The position numbers and the translations under genes were made by a program. The notes below the pieces were generated by a model. That model did no database searches and had not been told where the DNA came from. It was given only the letters and a program-made list of their open reading frames with translations. DNA of 64,000 bases, taken from NCBI RefSeq assembly GCF_013185915.1, contig NZ_JAAZUH010000002.1, positions 930,001-994,000 on the forward strand. Direction: 5' to 3'. Every line of letters begins with the position of its first letter. The first letter of the stretch is position 1. Below are positions 28,216-37,832 of this stretch, piece by piece. This DNA comes from Stenotrophomonas bentonitica. GTDB lineage: Bacteria; Pseudomonadota; Gammaproteobacteria; Xanthomonadales; Xanthomonadaceae.

Positions 28216-31005
28216 TCAATCGGGCGTTTTCAGTACCTCAACGTATCCAATCAGCTCGGCCGAATAGCTGCCATCTCCATTGGCCGCGCCCTTGTGTTTC
28301 AACTCACGTTGCAACGTTGGCTCCACGGTGTGGGCAAACAACGCCAGCCGCTGCTCCGGTGTAAAACTCGGCGAGATCGCCGATGCTTGCAGATACCGTT
28401 CGCATTGCCGCTCAATAGTCGGCACCCGTGTCCCGTCCTGCTTGACTGCGATGGGCTGCACCACCACACGGCGCTCACCGTTGCCGGCAGATGCCTCCAC
28501 CATCCACAAGGACAGCAGCACCGGCTCGTCAACATCCCCAGCCACCGCAAAGCCGATGTCTTCGGGCGTCACGCTGCGCCAGCGGCCCAGCTCTTCCTGT
28601 ACCAAGGGGTGATCCAATCCAATCAGTTCCAGATCGTCCCTGCTGGTGGCGGTATCGCGGTTCAGTGTGAACCGTGCACGGCGCGTGCCATCCACTGTCA
28701 CAAGGTCGTAGGTTTCTTCGTCCACCTTCAGCAGCTTCTGCTGGCGGTCTGCCACGGCCGCCGACAGAAAACGCACCAGCCGATCCAGGCTGGAGGACAC
28801 ATCCGAGAAGGGCTGGTAGTCATCGAGGCTGAAACCGTCAAGGTCTTGAAACAGGTCGAACACCACCTGCCGTGCCTCGCGGGAATTGGACAGTGCCGCT
28901 TCCAGCTCCACCTGTGTGCGTTTCAGTTCAGGGTCAGACAGCGCCTCCTGGTACAGGCGGTCGTAGTTCAACCGTTCGGAAAGCTGTCCCAGAATCTGCG
29001 CCCGAAGGTCTTCGGCCACATTGCCCTGGTCATCGACTTTGCCGACCGTGCGTGCAATTTCAGTCAACTTCTCGTCCAGCAGCAGGAAGATGCGCCCCTC
29101 GATGGTGTCCGACAGCACGAGGTTGTAGACCTGCGCCGTGTGGTTCTGTCCATAGCGGTGAATGCGCCCGATGCGCTGTTCCATGTCCATCGGGTTCCAC
29201 GGCAGGTCGAAATTGAACAGAATGCGCGCAAATTGCAGATTCAAGCCCTCGCGGCCAGCCGCTGTACACACCAGCACACGTGGCCCGTCTTTCAGGCGGA
29301 ACTTCCGCTCTGCTGCCAGCTTGGCACCGTGATCGCCGCCACGCAGCACCACCACGCCCTGGCCGGGATAAGCCTGTTCAATTTCGCGGGCAATCAGATC
29401 GACCGTGCCGAGGTAGGTGGCGAAGATCACGATCTTTTCATTGGCGTTCTGCCGCCACAGATGCCCCAAACCATCGAGCAGCTTTTGTGCCTTGTTCTCG
29501 CGCTGCTGCGGGAAGATGCGCAGCAATTCACCAATGCGCAGGCGCTCCTCGGGCAGATGCAAATCCACCACAGCAGACGCTGCCTCCTCGGCGTGCGTAG
29601 CCGAATACTCGCTGCCATAGGGGTCGGAGGCCATTTCCAGCGCCTCTTCATCCAGCTTCTTCACCAGCCGGTACTTTAGGTCCGCCAACACGCGATCCAC
29701 CTCGCTGCGCCCAACGCTGTCGCGCGGCAAGCCAAATTCCTCGTGAATCAGCTCGCGTGCTTCCTCGGTCAGGCGTTCGCGGCCTTCGATGTCCAGCTCC
29801 TTGTCGCGCAGAAATGCCTCGTGCAGCGTCAGCATCAACAAGCGGCGCTTGAGCGTGCGGCGCACGGCAGCAAAGCTCGATGCCGCGATCTTCTGGAAGA
29901 TCGCCATCAAGAAGCCCAGTGCGCGCCCCTGGTTGCCCTGGCGGCGGGCCAGATCGAACCCGTCTTCCAGGTATTCGCGCAGCTTCTCGTAAAACAGCCG
30001 CTCCTCCTGATTCATCAGGAAGGACTCGGTATGCACCCAGCGCCGGGCAAACAGCGGTGAGCCATCGGGCTGGCAGGCATCGGCCTTGGTACGGCGGAAC
30101 ATCACCGTGTTCAGGCGATGGCGATTTTCCAGCATGTCCTCGGGACTGCCAAACAGCGTGGGGTTCAAAAGCTGCGCCAGCATCCAGAACTGGAAGTGAT
30201 TGCCTTGGTGCGGCGTAGCAGACAGAAGCAAGAGATCCCGCGCGTGATCCTTCAGCGCTTCGGCCAGCTTGTAGTTTTCCGTCTTGCGCACCTTGCCGCC
30301 CGTGCGGTGGGCAGTCAGGTGATGCGCTTCGTCAAACACCACCAGATCCCAGCGTGGCGCATCCAGCAGGCGCTTGATACGGGCAGGGCGCTTCAAGGTG
30401 TCGATGCTGGCAATCAGCCGGTCGTGTTTGGCGAAGGCATTGGTCTTGCGGTCGGTGACATCGCCTTCGGAGCCAAACACCTCGAAATCGAGGTTGAACA
30501 CCTCGTTCAATTCGCGGTGCCAGTTGTTCACCAAGCCTGCGGGCACCACCATCAGCGCCCGGGTCAACTCGCCCCGGCTGGCCAGTTCACGCAGAATCAG
30601 CGCGGCCTCGATGGTTTTGCCCAAGCCCACCTCGTCGGCGATCAGGTAACGCCGTGGTGATGCAGTCGCAATGCGGTGCGTCAGCACCACCTGGTGCGGC
30701 AGCAGGTCAATGCGCGCCGAGGTGAGTGCCGAGGCGCTTTCCATCACCGGCAGTGCGTGCGCCTCGAAAGACAGCCAGGCCTTGCGTGCCCGGTCTGAGC
30801 CGCCTGCTACCGATTGCAGAATGCGCTCGGTGCGGGTGCGCTCACGGCGTACCGAACTGGCCGGCACGCGGCGCTCGCCCACCACCCCGAAGAACGCGCG
30901 CAGATAACCATCGTGCGCGGGTTCGAGCACCACGCCTGGACCGAATTCAGTGTGGGTGATGCGCTCGCCGGGCTGAAACGAATCCTGAAAATCGTCTGCT
31001 TGCAC
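28216..31005 (-). CDS. SNF2-type helicase of the defence operon (BrxHII/DrmD-like)
   Basis: The 929-residue superfamily 2 ATPase has an N-terminal beta-rich region (FGPGVVLEPAHDGYLRAFFG), Walker A LIADEVGLGKTIEAALIL near 124, FDEAHHL near 224 and LLLSATPHQGN near 255. The helicase C domain contains the motif VI string RIGRIHRYGQNHTAQVYNLV near 613. SNF2 helicases of this kind occur in type 3 and 5 BREX (BrxHII) and DISARM class 1 (DrmD), where they probably move along foreign DNA. It is the last gene of the operon, starting 9 bases after the 170-aa gene. Lengths and motifs are intact. Confidence 0.9.
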   Translation of the reverse strand: MQADDFQDSFQPGERITHTEFGPGVVLEPAHDGYLRAFFGVVGERRVPASSVRRERTRTERILQSVAGGSDRARKAWLSFEAHALPVMESASALTSARIDLLPHQVVLTHRIATASPRRYLIADEVGLGKTIEAALILRELASRGELTRALMVVPAGLVNNWHRELNEVFNLDFEVFGSEGDVTDRKTNAFAKHDRLIASIDTLKRPARIKRLLDAPRWDLVVFDEAHHLTAHRTGGKVRKTENYKLAEALKDHARDLLLLSATPHQGNHFQFWMLAQLLNPTLFGSPEDMLENRHRLNTVMFRRTKADACQPDGSPLFARRWVHTESFLMNQEERLFYEKLREYLEDGFDLARRQGNQGRALGFLMAIFQKIAASSFAAVRRTLKRRLLMLTLHEAFLRDKELDIEGRERLTEEARELIHEEFGLPRDSVGRSEVDRVLADLKYRLVKKLDEEALEMASDPYGSEYSATHAEEAASAVVDLHLPEERLRIGELLRIFPQQRENKAQKLLDGLGHLWRQNANEKIVIFATYLGTVDLIAREIEQAYPGQGVVVLRGGDHGAKLAAERKFRLKDGPRVLVCTAAGREGLNLQFARILFNFDLPWNPMDMEQRIGRIHRYGQNHTAQVYNLVLSDTIEGRIFLLLDEKLTEIARTVGKVDDQGNVAEDLRAQILGQLSERLNYDRLYQEALSDPELKRTQVELEAALSNSREARQVVFDLFQDLDGFSLDDYQPFSDVSSSLDRLVRFLSAAVADRQQKLLKVDEETYDLVTVDGTRRARFTLNRDTATSRDDLELIGLDHPLVQEELGRWRSVTPEDIGFAVAGDVDEPVLLSLWMVEASAGNGERRVVVQPIAVKQDGTRVPTIERQCERYLQASAISPSFTPEQRLALFAHTVEPTLQRELKHKGAANGDGSYSAELIGYVEVLKTPD

Positions 31006-31014
31006 GCGCTGGCC

Positions 31015-31527
31015 TCAAGTAATCCGCAGGTGAAACAGGCCGGCCGCTTTCGCGCCCTCGCGCAGCAAAATTTCCTGCGGGTACTCGTTGGCCTCACCCC
31101 ACAGAAGGCGCCCAAAGTCGAGTAGTTGCCCCCGATGCGGCGCTTCGCACAGCCAGGTCACTGCGTCGGTGGAAGCCTGCACGCGCAAACGGCCTTGGCC
31201 CTGCGGCAGCCAGAAAATCAAGGCGGCTTCGCCTGCGTATTCATCCTGAAATGACAGGATGGCGCGTTTGATCGTGTCGCCCAGCCAGATTTCGCCTTGA
31301 TCGGGTGCCAGCAGGTCCAGGCTGCCTTCCAGCCCGGCCACCACCAACGTCTGCCCGCCGTTGCTGGGCAGATCATCCGGCCAGCCCTGCGCACCGGGGG
31401 CGGCGGCCTGCAAAAACTGCCGCAGGCTCCAAACCTCGCCCGCCGCGCACACCGTGTTGCGTGCCTCCTCATCCCACAGCCAGCTGGTGCCGCGCCGTTG
31501 CCATACCGTATCGAGCACCTGCCTCAT
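31015..31527 (-). CDS. Unrecognised 170-aa protein of the defence operon
   Basis: The 170-residue acidic soluble protein (MRQVLDTVWQRRGTSWLWDE) has no motif I can name. It contains many Trp and Leu residues and a likely beta-rich C-terminus (LLDFGRLLWGEANEYPQEILL). It overlaps the methyltransferase end by 4 bases (ATGA), so it is translated with it, and it is followed by the helicase gene. A small accessory protein next to a DUF1156 methylase, for example of DUF3780 type, is conceivable but not shown. Confidence 0.8.
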   Translation of the reverse strand: MRQVLDTVWQRRGTSWLWDEEARNTVCAAGEVWSLRQFLQAAAPGAQGWPDDLPSNGGQTLVVAGLEGSLDLLAPDQGEIWLGDTIKRAILSFQDEYAGEAALIFWLPQGQGRLRVQASTDAVTWLCEAPHRGQLLDFGRLLWGEANEYPQEILLREGAKAAGLFHLRIT

Positions 31528-34368
31528 TGCGTGTACTCCTCATCGTCATCGAACAGCGAAACCTGCTGCGGCTTGGGCGCCTGGCTGGCTTGCCAGGTGG
31601 AGAAGATCGCCACCGCGCGCGACGCCGCGTTGCGGGTGGTCTGATCCGAGCCGTTCTTTTGCAGCCATTCCAGCAGCGGCTTGAGCGCTATGTGCGGCTT
31701 GAAGTTGTCGTTCGTTAACGTGTCCGAGGCATTGATGCCGCTGCCATCGACACAGGCACCGATCAGCACCATCGCCTGATCGAGATCAGAGGTGAGCTTG
31801 CGCCTGTGCTTACCCGACCAATCGCGGGCGAAATCGAGCGGATTGGTGCGCGTAAACACCTTCTTCTCTTCGATGCACCAGCCACGCTGTACAAATTCAT
31901 CCGGCGTGGTGATGGTGCCGCGCAGAAACTTCTGCAACTGGTCGCGCTTCATTTCAGTCGCAGCCCCGAAGGTGCGCAGGAACTGTCGTGACATCGGTTC
32001 GGCATTGACCGGCGGCGGTTCCTTGCCCTTGTCGGCGTCTTCGTCGATGAGTTGGTTGATACCGACCAGCGCGTCGCGGACGGAGATGGTGCGGCCTTCA
32101 TCCACATAGACCTTGCCGTAGTGGCGAGAGAAGTATTCCAGAGCCTTGCCGCGCCGGATGACCTGAATGTCGGCGGCGGGCAGACCTTCCTTGGCGTGAT
32201 TCTCCAGCATGGCTTGCAACTGGCGCACATCGGCCATCACCTCGCGGCGCATGCGACCCCAGCTCACCGGCTTGGGCTCCTCGGTGCGCTTGCGGCAGAC
32301 GTGGATGATGTCGAATTCAATTGTTCTGGAACCGAACTCACCATCGCCCTTTGTTTCGTCGGAGCGGATGGGATAGGTTGCTTCGAGGTAGTACCCTGCG
32401 TCGAACAGCGACTCCAACACCGCCACCCAGGGCTCATCCTCGCTGTGGTGGAAGGTGAAAGCTAATATGCCACCGGGTTTAAGCGCGCGATGTGCCTCAC
32501 GCCAGCACTGAGTCAACAACCGCTGATAAAAGCCATCCGGATCTTCGGGCTCGCGGGCGCGATTGGCGACGGCCTCCAGCGATTTTGGCGTGTATTCGGC
32601 GCTGAAATATTCCGGGTATTTACTCTTCAGCACCAAACGAAGCCAGACGTAGAAAAAATCAGACAGCTCCGAGTAATGGAGCAGTCCTCCGAAAGGAGGG
32701 TCAGTAATGACTAAATCAAGGCTGGATTCGGCGTACTGCTGGAGATCTGTTGAGGATCTGCACAATACATCTGCACCTGTAAGTACATCGCCAAGAGCCA
32801 GTTTTGTCGATTTCCCTGATGTTTGCGAACCAATGCTGGGAAAATTGATGTTAAGTCTCTCGTTGCTCACCAGTTCAGTCGGTGAGGCCAGCCAATTTAG
32901 TGCGTCCAGCAATGAATCGAGTGACGAATTCCAGTTACCTCGCCCGAGATGGGCGAAAACGCTGTTCTCTACAACCGTAGACTTTGGGTGGAAATTTTGA
33001 TTGCTCAGGCTTGGGGCAACACAGTCTTGCTGAATGTCCCAAAAACACATCATATTCTGATGCTGGAGGTATCTGTGAAACGCACCGAGGACGAACTCCC
33101 GCACACCCCATTCGTGGTCTCCTGCTGTTGCGATAGCCTTTAACAGTAAGGCATGAACCAAACGCTGCCGTGGGCTGAACATCGTCCACCAGTGGGTGAA
33201 ACCGTGGTTCGGCACACCTCCTTGCAGGTGATGGGTCATAAAACCGTAAGGAAGCTCGGATCGCGGCCAATAGTCCTTCAAATCAGCGTCCTTGCGCTCC
33301 TCCCATTCCGCTAAAACTGCGTCGTACTGTCGAGCATGTGTTCTATCGTAGGCTGCGAAAAAGCGACCACTGTAGGGCTTTCCTGCCGCATCGCGCTTCG
33401 GTGCGTAACCCTGTACTGCATAGGCCGCCATCGGCCCCGTCTTGCCAGTGGCCTTGATGGTGGTCAATACGTCCTGCACCGTGCCGCAAGCCGCGCAGGC
33501 GTAGTGCGATTTCTTAGGCACCGTGCCCCTCGACGGCGCGAAGGTGGCGCCCGTTTCCGGGTCGGTCACTTCATTAGGCAACGCGCCGCGCACTTCCAGT
33601 AGGCGAATATTCGCAGCGCGTGCCGCATCCCACCGTGTGGTCGCCGCCACGTCGTCCTGCGCCGAACCGCCGTAGGGCTGGCTATTCGCATCCTGCTTGG
33701 CTTCGCCCGCCAGCCATTGCGGATGCACCAGCAAGCTCAGTTCCACCTTCTTGTTCTTCCCCTTGCCCAGATTCGCAAGCTCAGCGTGCCCACAGTGCGG
33801 GCAGATCACACCGCGCCTTTTGTCGAGCACGGAGAAAGGGTATTCACTTGGAGCGACAACCAGCGGCGCATCCGGCGCCATCCGTGCGGCTTCCTCCTCA
33901 ACGTGGAATTCACCGCCGCATTGGCCGCAGGTGTGTTCCCAGTGCTTCACACTGATGGTCTTCACCGCCATCACCGGACTGGTCATGATCGGCGTGCGGT
34001 GGCCACAACCGGTGACCTGGCAAGGGCCATGTTTGGCCCAAAAGGAGTAGATGACCTCCGGGCCTTCGTAGCGGTAGTCCTTGCGCTCGCCCTGCGGAAT
34101 GGTCAGCGGGTCGAAATCGGCAGGCATTGCCTTGTTCGACGGCAGGTGCGTCCATGTGCCTTTCTCGCCTTCCGGGCCGTCGCAGTAGTAGTACGGCATG
34201 ATCTGTGGCTTGACCTCAGCCTCGATGTCGGCGAGCAGCTTCTTGACTTGCTCAAGATCGACGTTGGCCAGCTCTTGCTTGACCACGAACCACGCGACCG
34301 GGTTGAGGTCGTTGCCGAACATCTGCATGCCCAGGCGCGATCCCTCCACCAAAGTGGTGCCGCCACTT
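31524..34368 (-). pseudogene. DUF1156 adenine methyltransferase, C-terminal part (split by IS3-family element)
   Basis: This is the distal 88 percent of an adenine-specific DNA methylase (COG1743-like). It resumes at [13 protein letters not shown], the second half of the SAM-binding loop, then [16 protein letters not shown]. Zn-binding pairs (CGQCGGEF, CPHCGHAEL, CAACGTVQD) and the catalytic LVITDPPFGGLLHYSEL follow. With the part at 35675-36054 it makes exactly 3225 bases (1074 codons plus stop) with no frameshift or stop in between once the IS is removed. Without the N-terminal part this fragment lacks DUF1156 and an intact SAM site, so it is probably inactive. Confidence 0.92.
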
Positions 34369-34418
34369 TGAACCGCCCCGGGATTCCTGGAGGCTCCAAC
34401 TCTTGAGAGGATGGAGTC

Positions 34419-34742
34419 ATGAACAAGCCAGTGAAATATTCCCCGGAAGTTCGGGATCGGGCGGTGCGGATGGTGCTGGAGCACCAGGACGGTCACGGTT
34501 CGCAGTGGGCTGCGATCGAGTCGATTGCCGGGAAGATCGGGTGCACAGCCGAGACGCTGCGGTTGTGGGTGCGGCGTGCCGAGCGTGATCAGGGGAAGCT
34601 GCCGGGCCTGACGACCGATGAGCGGGCGCGGATGAAGGCGCTGGAGCGGGAGAACCGCGAGCTGCGGCAGGCCAACGAGATCCTGCGCAAGGCGTCAGCA
34701 TATTTTGCCCAGGCGGAGCTCGACCGCCACTTCAAGCCATGA
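34419..34742 (+). CDS. IS3-family transposase OrfA
   Basis: The 107-residue protein has an N-terminal HTH ([21 protein letters not shown], then [24 protein letters not shown]) and a C-terminal leucine-zipper-like stretch ([21 protein letters not shown]), the standard IS3 OrfA layout. It overlaps OrfB by 4 bases (ATGA), suggesting coupling or frameshifting into the fused transposase. Confidence 0.95.
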   Translation: MNKPVKYSPEVRDRAVRMVLEHQDGHGSQWAAIESIAGKIGCTAETLRLWVRRAERDQGKLPGLTTDERARMKALERENRELRQANEILRKASAYFAQAELDRHFKP

Positions 34743-35635
34743 CGAGGTTCGTGACCGAACACCGTCACGCCTACGGAGTCGAGCCGATCTGCCGTGTACT
34801 TCAGATCGCTCCGTCGACGTACTACAACCATGCGGTCCGTGAGGCCGATCCGGAGCGCAATCCGAACCGCTGGTGGCGGGACCAGGGACTGGAGGTGGCG
34901 GTCCGCCGGGTCTGGGACGAGAACCGTCAGGTCTACGGGGTGCGCAAGGTGTGGCGGCAGTTGCTGCGGGAAGGCTGGCAGGTGGCCCGGTGCACGGTGG
35001 AACGGCTGATGCGTCGGCTGGGCCTGCGTGGCGTGATCCGCGGCAAGGTGGTGAAGACCACGGTCAGCGACAAGGCGCAACCGTGCCCGCTGGACCGGGT
35101 GAACCGGCAGTTCCATGCCGATCGACCCAACGCGCTATGGGTGAGCGACTTCACCTATGTCTCGACCTGGCAGGGCATGGTGTACGTGGCGTTCGTGATC
35201 GACGCGTACGCACGTCGGATCGTGGGCTGGAAGGTGTCCAGTTCGATGACGACCGACTTCGTTCTGGACGCACTGGAGCAAGCCCTGCACGCCCGGCAAC
35301 GGGAGGGCGAGTTGATCCATCACTCCGACCGCGGGTCGCAATACATGTCGATCCGCTACAGCGAGCGACTGGCCGAAGCCGGGGTCGAACCGTCGGTGGG
35401 CAGCGTGGGCGACAGCTATGACAACGCGCTGGCCGAGACGATCAACGGGCTGTACAAGGCCGAGGTGATCCATCGGCGGTCGTGGCGCAACCGCCAGCAG
35501 GTGGAACTGGCCACGCTGGACTGGGTGCACTGGTACAACCATCAACGACTGCTGGGGCCGATCGGATACATCCCGCCAGCAGAAGCCGAAGCAGCTTACT
35601 ATCGGCAACAAGCCGGTCAGGCCAAAGCGGCCTGA
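34739..35635 (+). CDS. IS3-family transposase OrfB (DDE integrase core)
   Basis: The 298-residue protein has an HTH_21-like N-terminus ([21 protein letters not shown]) and the rve catalytic core. The DDE residues are in [10 protein letters not shown] near 136, [11 protein letters not shown] near 197 and [15 protein letters not shown] near 232. It appears full-length and intact, so the element could still transpose. Confidence 0.96.
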   Translation: MTRFVTEHRHAYGVEPICRVLQIAPSTYYNHAVREADPERNPNRWWRDQGLEVAVRRVWDENRQVYGVRKVWRQLLREGWQVARCTVERLMRRLGLRGVIRGKVVKTTVSDKAQPCPLDRVNRQFHADRPNALWVSDFTYVSTWQGMVYVAFVIDAYARRIVGWKVSSSMTTDFVLDALEQALHARQREGELIHHSDRGSQYMSIRYSERLAEAGVEPSVGSVGDSYDNALAETINGLYKAEVIHRRSWRNRQQVELATLDWVHWYNHQRLLGPIGYIPPAEAEAAYYRQQAGQAKAA

Positions 35636-35674
35636 CTCAAACCAAATGGCCTCCAAGAAAGTCGGGGCGGTTCA

Positions 35675-36054
35675 CCCATAAAAATGTCGGCCACCTTTAG
35701 GTGCTTGAATGCGCCTTTCTTCTGGTGGTTGGCGTAGTAGTTGTCCCAGACTAATTTTGCCGATTCCGATGGATCGTCCGGGGCTTTCGTCGCTGCTGCG
35801 ATCAGCAAGCTCCGAAACACGCTTGATGGACGTCGCGCCCACCACTTCGTCATCGTGTATATCGGTTTTCTGCCTGCTCCTGATGCAGTCTCGACCTTCG
35901 CAATCTCATTGATTGGGAGGACAGGGAAATCCACCTCAAGGCAGGTCTTGGGGCGGTTGGGGTCGTTGAAATCGACGGTTTCCAGCGCGACTGCCTTTCC
36001 TGCACCGACGGCTTTGGCGACTTGCTGTGCAAGTAGTTCTTTTTTGGTGGCCAT
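35675..36054 (-). pseudogene. DUF1156 adenine methyltransferase, N-terminal part (split by IS3-family element)
   Basis: About 127 codons precede the insertion. They include the DUF1156 signature: CLEVDFPVLPINEIAKVE, then IYTMTKWWARRPSSVFRS near 65-83. The host sequence stops at VADIFMG, the first half of the SAM-binding motif I, where the IS begins. Translation would run into the element and end after 18 foreign residues. It starts 10 bases after the HerA gene stop, so it belongs to the same operon. Confidence 0.92.
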
Positions 36055-36064
36055 TCAAGCGTCC

Positions 36065-37825
36065 TTAATCTTCTTGTGCGCGCGACTGCCTGCGCATGTT
36101 TTCTACCGCAGCAACCAAATCAACTTCTGCTTTGGGCGTGGCCCAGCGCGACCAAAAGGGAATCGTTGCACTGCGTGGTTCGTGTTTGGGCTTGGACATC
36201 TTGATGCGGGTCGGAAGCAAGGTGGCGTCGCCCACCACTACAGCCTCGCCCACGTCCAGCGTCGGCAGCACCTCCATCAGCCCCTCCAGACTTTCAGGCA
36301 GGAGCTGCCTGACCACTGCCTGATCGGTTTTGTTGGCCAGGCGCAAGCTGATGATGTTGCTGCACTGGCTGAGGATAGTTGTACTGACGTCCGAGGGGCG
36401 TTGGCTGACTACCATCAACCCAACACCGTACTTGCGTCCCTCTTTGGCGATGCGCTCGAAGTTTTCCAGGGCGCGCTTTTCCATTGGGCCAATGGAGGCA
36501 GCACCGCTTGGCAAGTAGAGATGTGCCTCATCACAGACGAGCACGATAGGATGGCGGGCATCACCATCCGTCCCTGGTGAGCTCCAGAACTGGATTTGGT
36601 AGACGATTCGCGCAACCAGACCAACGACGACCGGTAGGATGTCCGAGGGCACCTCCGAAAAATCGACAATCTTGATGCCGGGGTTGATGCCATCTTGCTG
36701 GATGCCGGTGCCGAGCAGCTTTTCGGCTAGCTGGTGCAGCGCCTCGTAAGTCTCGTATTCTGCTGGAGCTTGATACATGAAGGCATAGCGACGGTCTTTC
36801 GTTTTGACACTGATCCTGTTCAGAAATCGCGTCAGTTTTCCGAAAAGCGGCCCCTGCTTTTCTCCCTTGCTTCCTTGCACCATCTCCTTGTCTTTTTCTG
36901 CGATAGCCTCAATAAGATCGGCCAACCGATAGGGCACCGGAGTATCCACTGTGAATCCATCGAGCAGATCATGCTTCCCCAGCCCTTCGATGGATTTCTT
37001 CTTCAGCTCCACGACCTGCTTCATCAGTTCACTGGCCTGATTGGGGGCGCTCTCTTCAGACCGATCCACGAACAGTGATTGCATTTCGTCGTAATTCAGC
37101 AGCCAGAAGGGCAGGAAGATGGCGCCGTCCTTCTTCGCTTTCAGATCGCCGATGCCTGCGATGCGGTAGTGGCTGGCGAATTTCATGCTCGAATATTCGC
37201 CGTGAAGATCGAACACGACGATATTCGCGTGCGGCAGTTGTGCAGACTGCTCAAGAATGGAGGCGACGGTGAAGGATTTGCCCGAGCCCGTACTGCCCAG
37301 CAACGCGGCATGGCGCTGGAAAAGCTTGTCGCCATCAATGTAGGCGCTGGCCTTGCCATCCAGGGTATAGGTGCCGACCTTGAGCGGTGCAGCCGCGTCC
37401 GCCTTGGATGACGCGCTCAAGATGCCCATGAAGTCTTCGAGAGATTTCTCCTCGATAGGGAACACAGGCCGGTTGATTTCCGGCAGGATGAAAACGGCGC
37501 GCGTGAAAGTGTCCTTGCGCTGCCCATCCCGGGCGCGATAGGTGCCGACCAGGCTGATCGACACGCCGTTTTCCTCTTGAGGCACGGCAGCCAGATCCGC
37601 TGACGGGTCAGCTTCGGGCAGCGTCGGCAGCTCCACTGGATGCCGCCACACCCGCTCGATGATGCCGATCAGCCATTCATCGCCCATCAACTGGATGGCG
37701 ACCAATCGACCGACGCGCGCCTTTTGCAGGCGTTGACCGTCCGTCACCCGCACGGTGATCCGTGAGGTTTCAACACTGCGGACTTCGCCCAATGACTGCT
37801 CGTCGGTGAAATTGAAAATGCTCAT
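36065..37825 (-). CDS. HerA-like DNA-translocating ATPase
   Basis: The 586-residue protein has an N-terminal HAS-barrel-like region (SRITVRVTDGQRLQKARVGR), Walker A LLGSTGSGKSFTVASI near 177, VVFDLHGEYSS near 200 and Walker B IVLVCDEAHLYLPSG near 428, with an arginine-finger-like SQRPSD downstream. HerA forms hexameric rings on DNA. Here it directly follows SIR2 with overlapping frames if ATG 37843 is used; ATG 37825 (MSIFNF) has GAGG upstream and is preferred. SIR2 and HerA together form a known anti-phage pair. Confidence 0.92.
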   Translation of the reverse strand: MSIFNFTDEQSLGEVRSVETSRITVRVTDGQRLQKARVGRLVAIQLMGDEWLIGIIERVWRHPVELPTLPEADPSADLAAVPQEENGVSISLVGTYRARDGQRKDTFTRAVFILPEINRPVFPIEEKSLEDFMGILSASSKADAAAPLKVGTYTLDGKASAYIDGDKLFQRHAALLGSTGSGKSFTVASILEQSAQLPHANIVVFDLHGEYSSMKFASHYRIAGIGDLKAKKDGAIFLPFWLLNYDEMQSLFVDRSEESAPNQASELMKQVVELKKKSIEGLGKHDLLDGFTVDTPVPYRLADLIEAIAEKDKEMVQGSKGEKQGPLFGKLTRFLNRISVKTKDRRYAFMYQAPAEYETYEALHQLAEKLLGTGIQQDGINPGIKIVDFSEVPSDILPVVVGLVARIVYQIQFWSSPGTDGDARHPIVLVCDEAHLYLPSGAASIGPMEKRALENFERIAKEGRKYGVGLMVVSQRPSDVSTTILSQCSNIISLRLANKTDQAVVRQLLPESLEGLMEVLPTLDVGEAVVVGDATLLPTRIKMSKPKHEPRSATIPFWSRWATPKAEVDLVAAVENMRRQSRAQED

Positions 37826-37832
37826 CCTCGCC

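Larger units (their letters stand above)
34369..35674 (+). mobile_element. IS3-family insertion sequence, 1306 bp
   Basis: Terminal inverted repeats are TGAACCGCCCCG-N7-TGGAGGC at both ends (34369 inward and 35674 inward), and the element ends TG...CA. It carries overlapping OrfA and OrfB transposase genes. No target duplication is visible: the flanks are CTT before and CCC after. It lies inside the DUF1156 methylase gene, transcribed in the opposite direction. Exact removal restores the host frame as M-G-S-G-G-T-T. Confidence 0.92.

Noticed and set aside
28123..29679. Plus-strand open frames opposite the SNF2 helicase
   Set aside because: The minus-strand frame has all helicase motifs; the plus-strand products are compositionally odd and have no motif.
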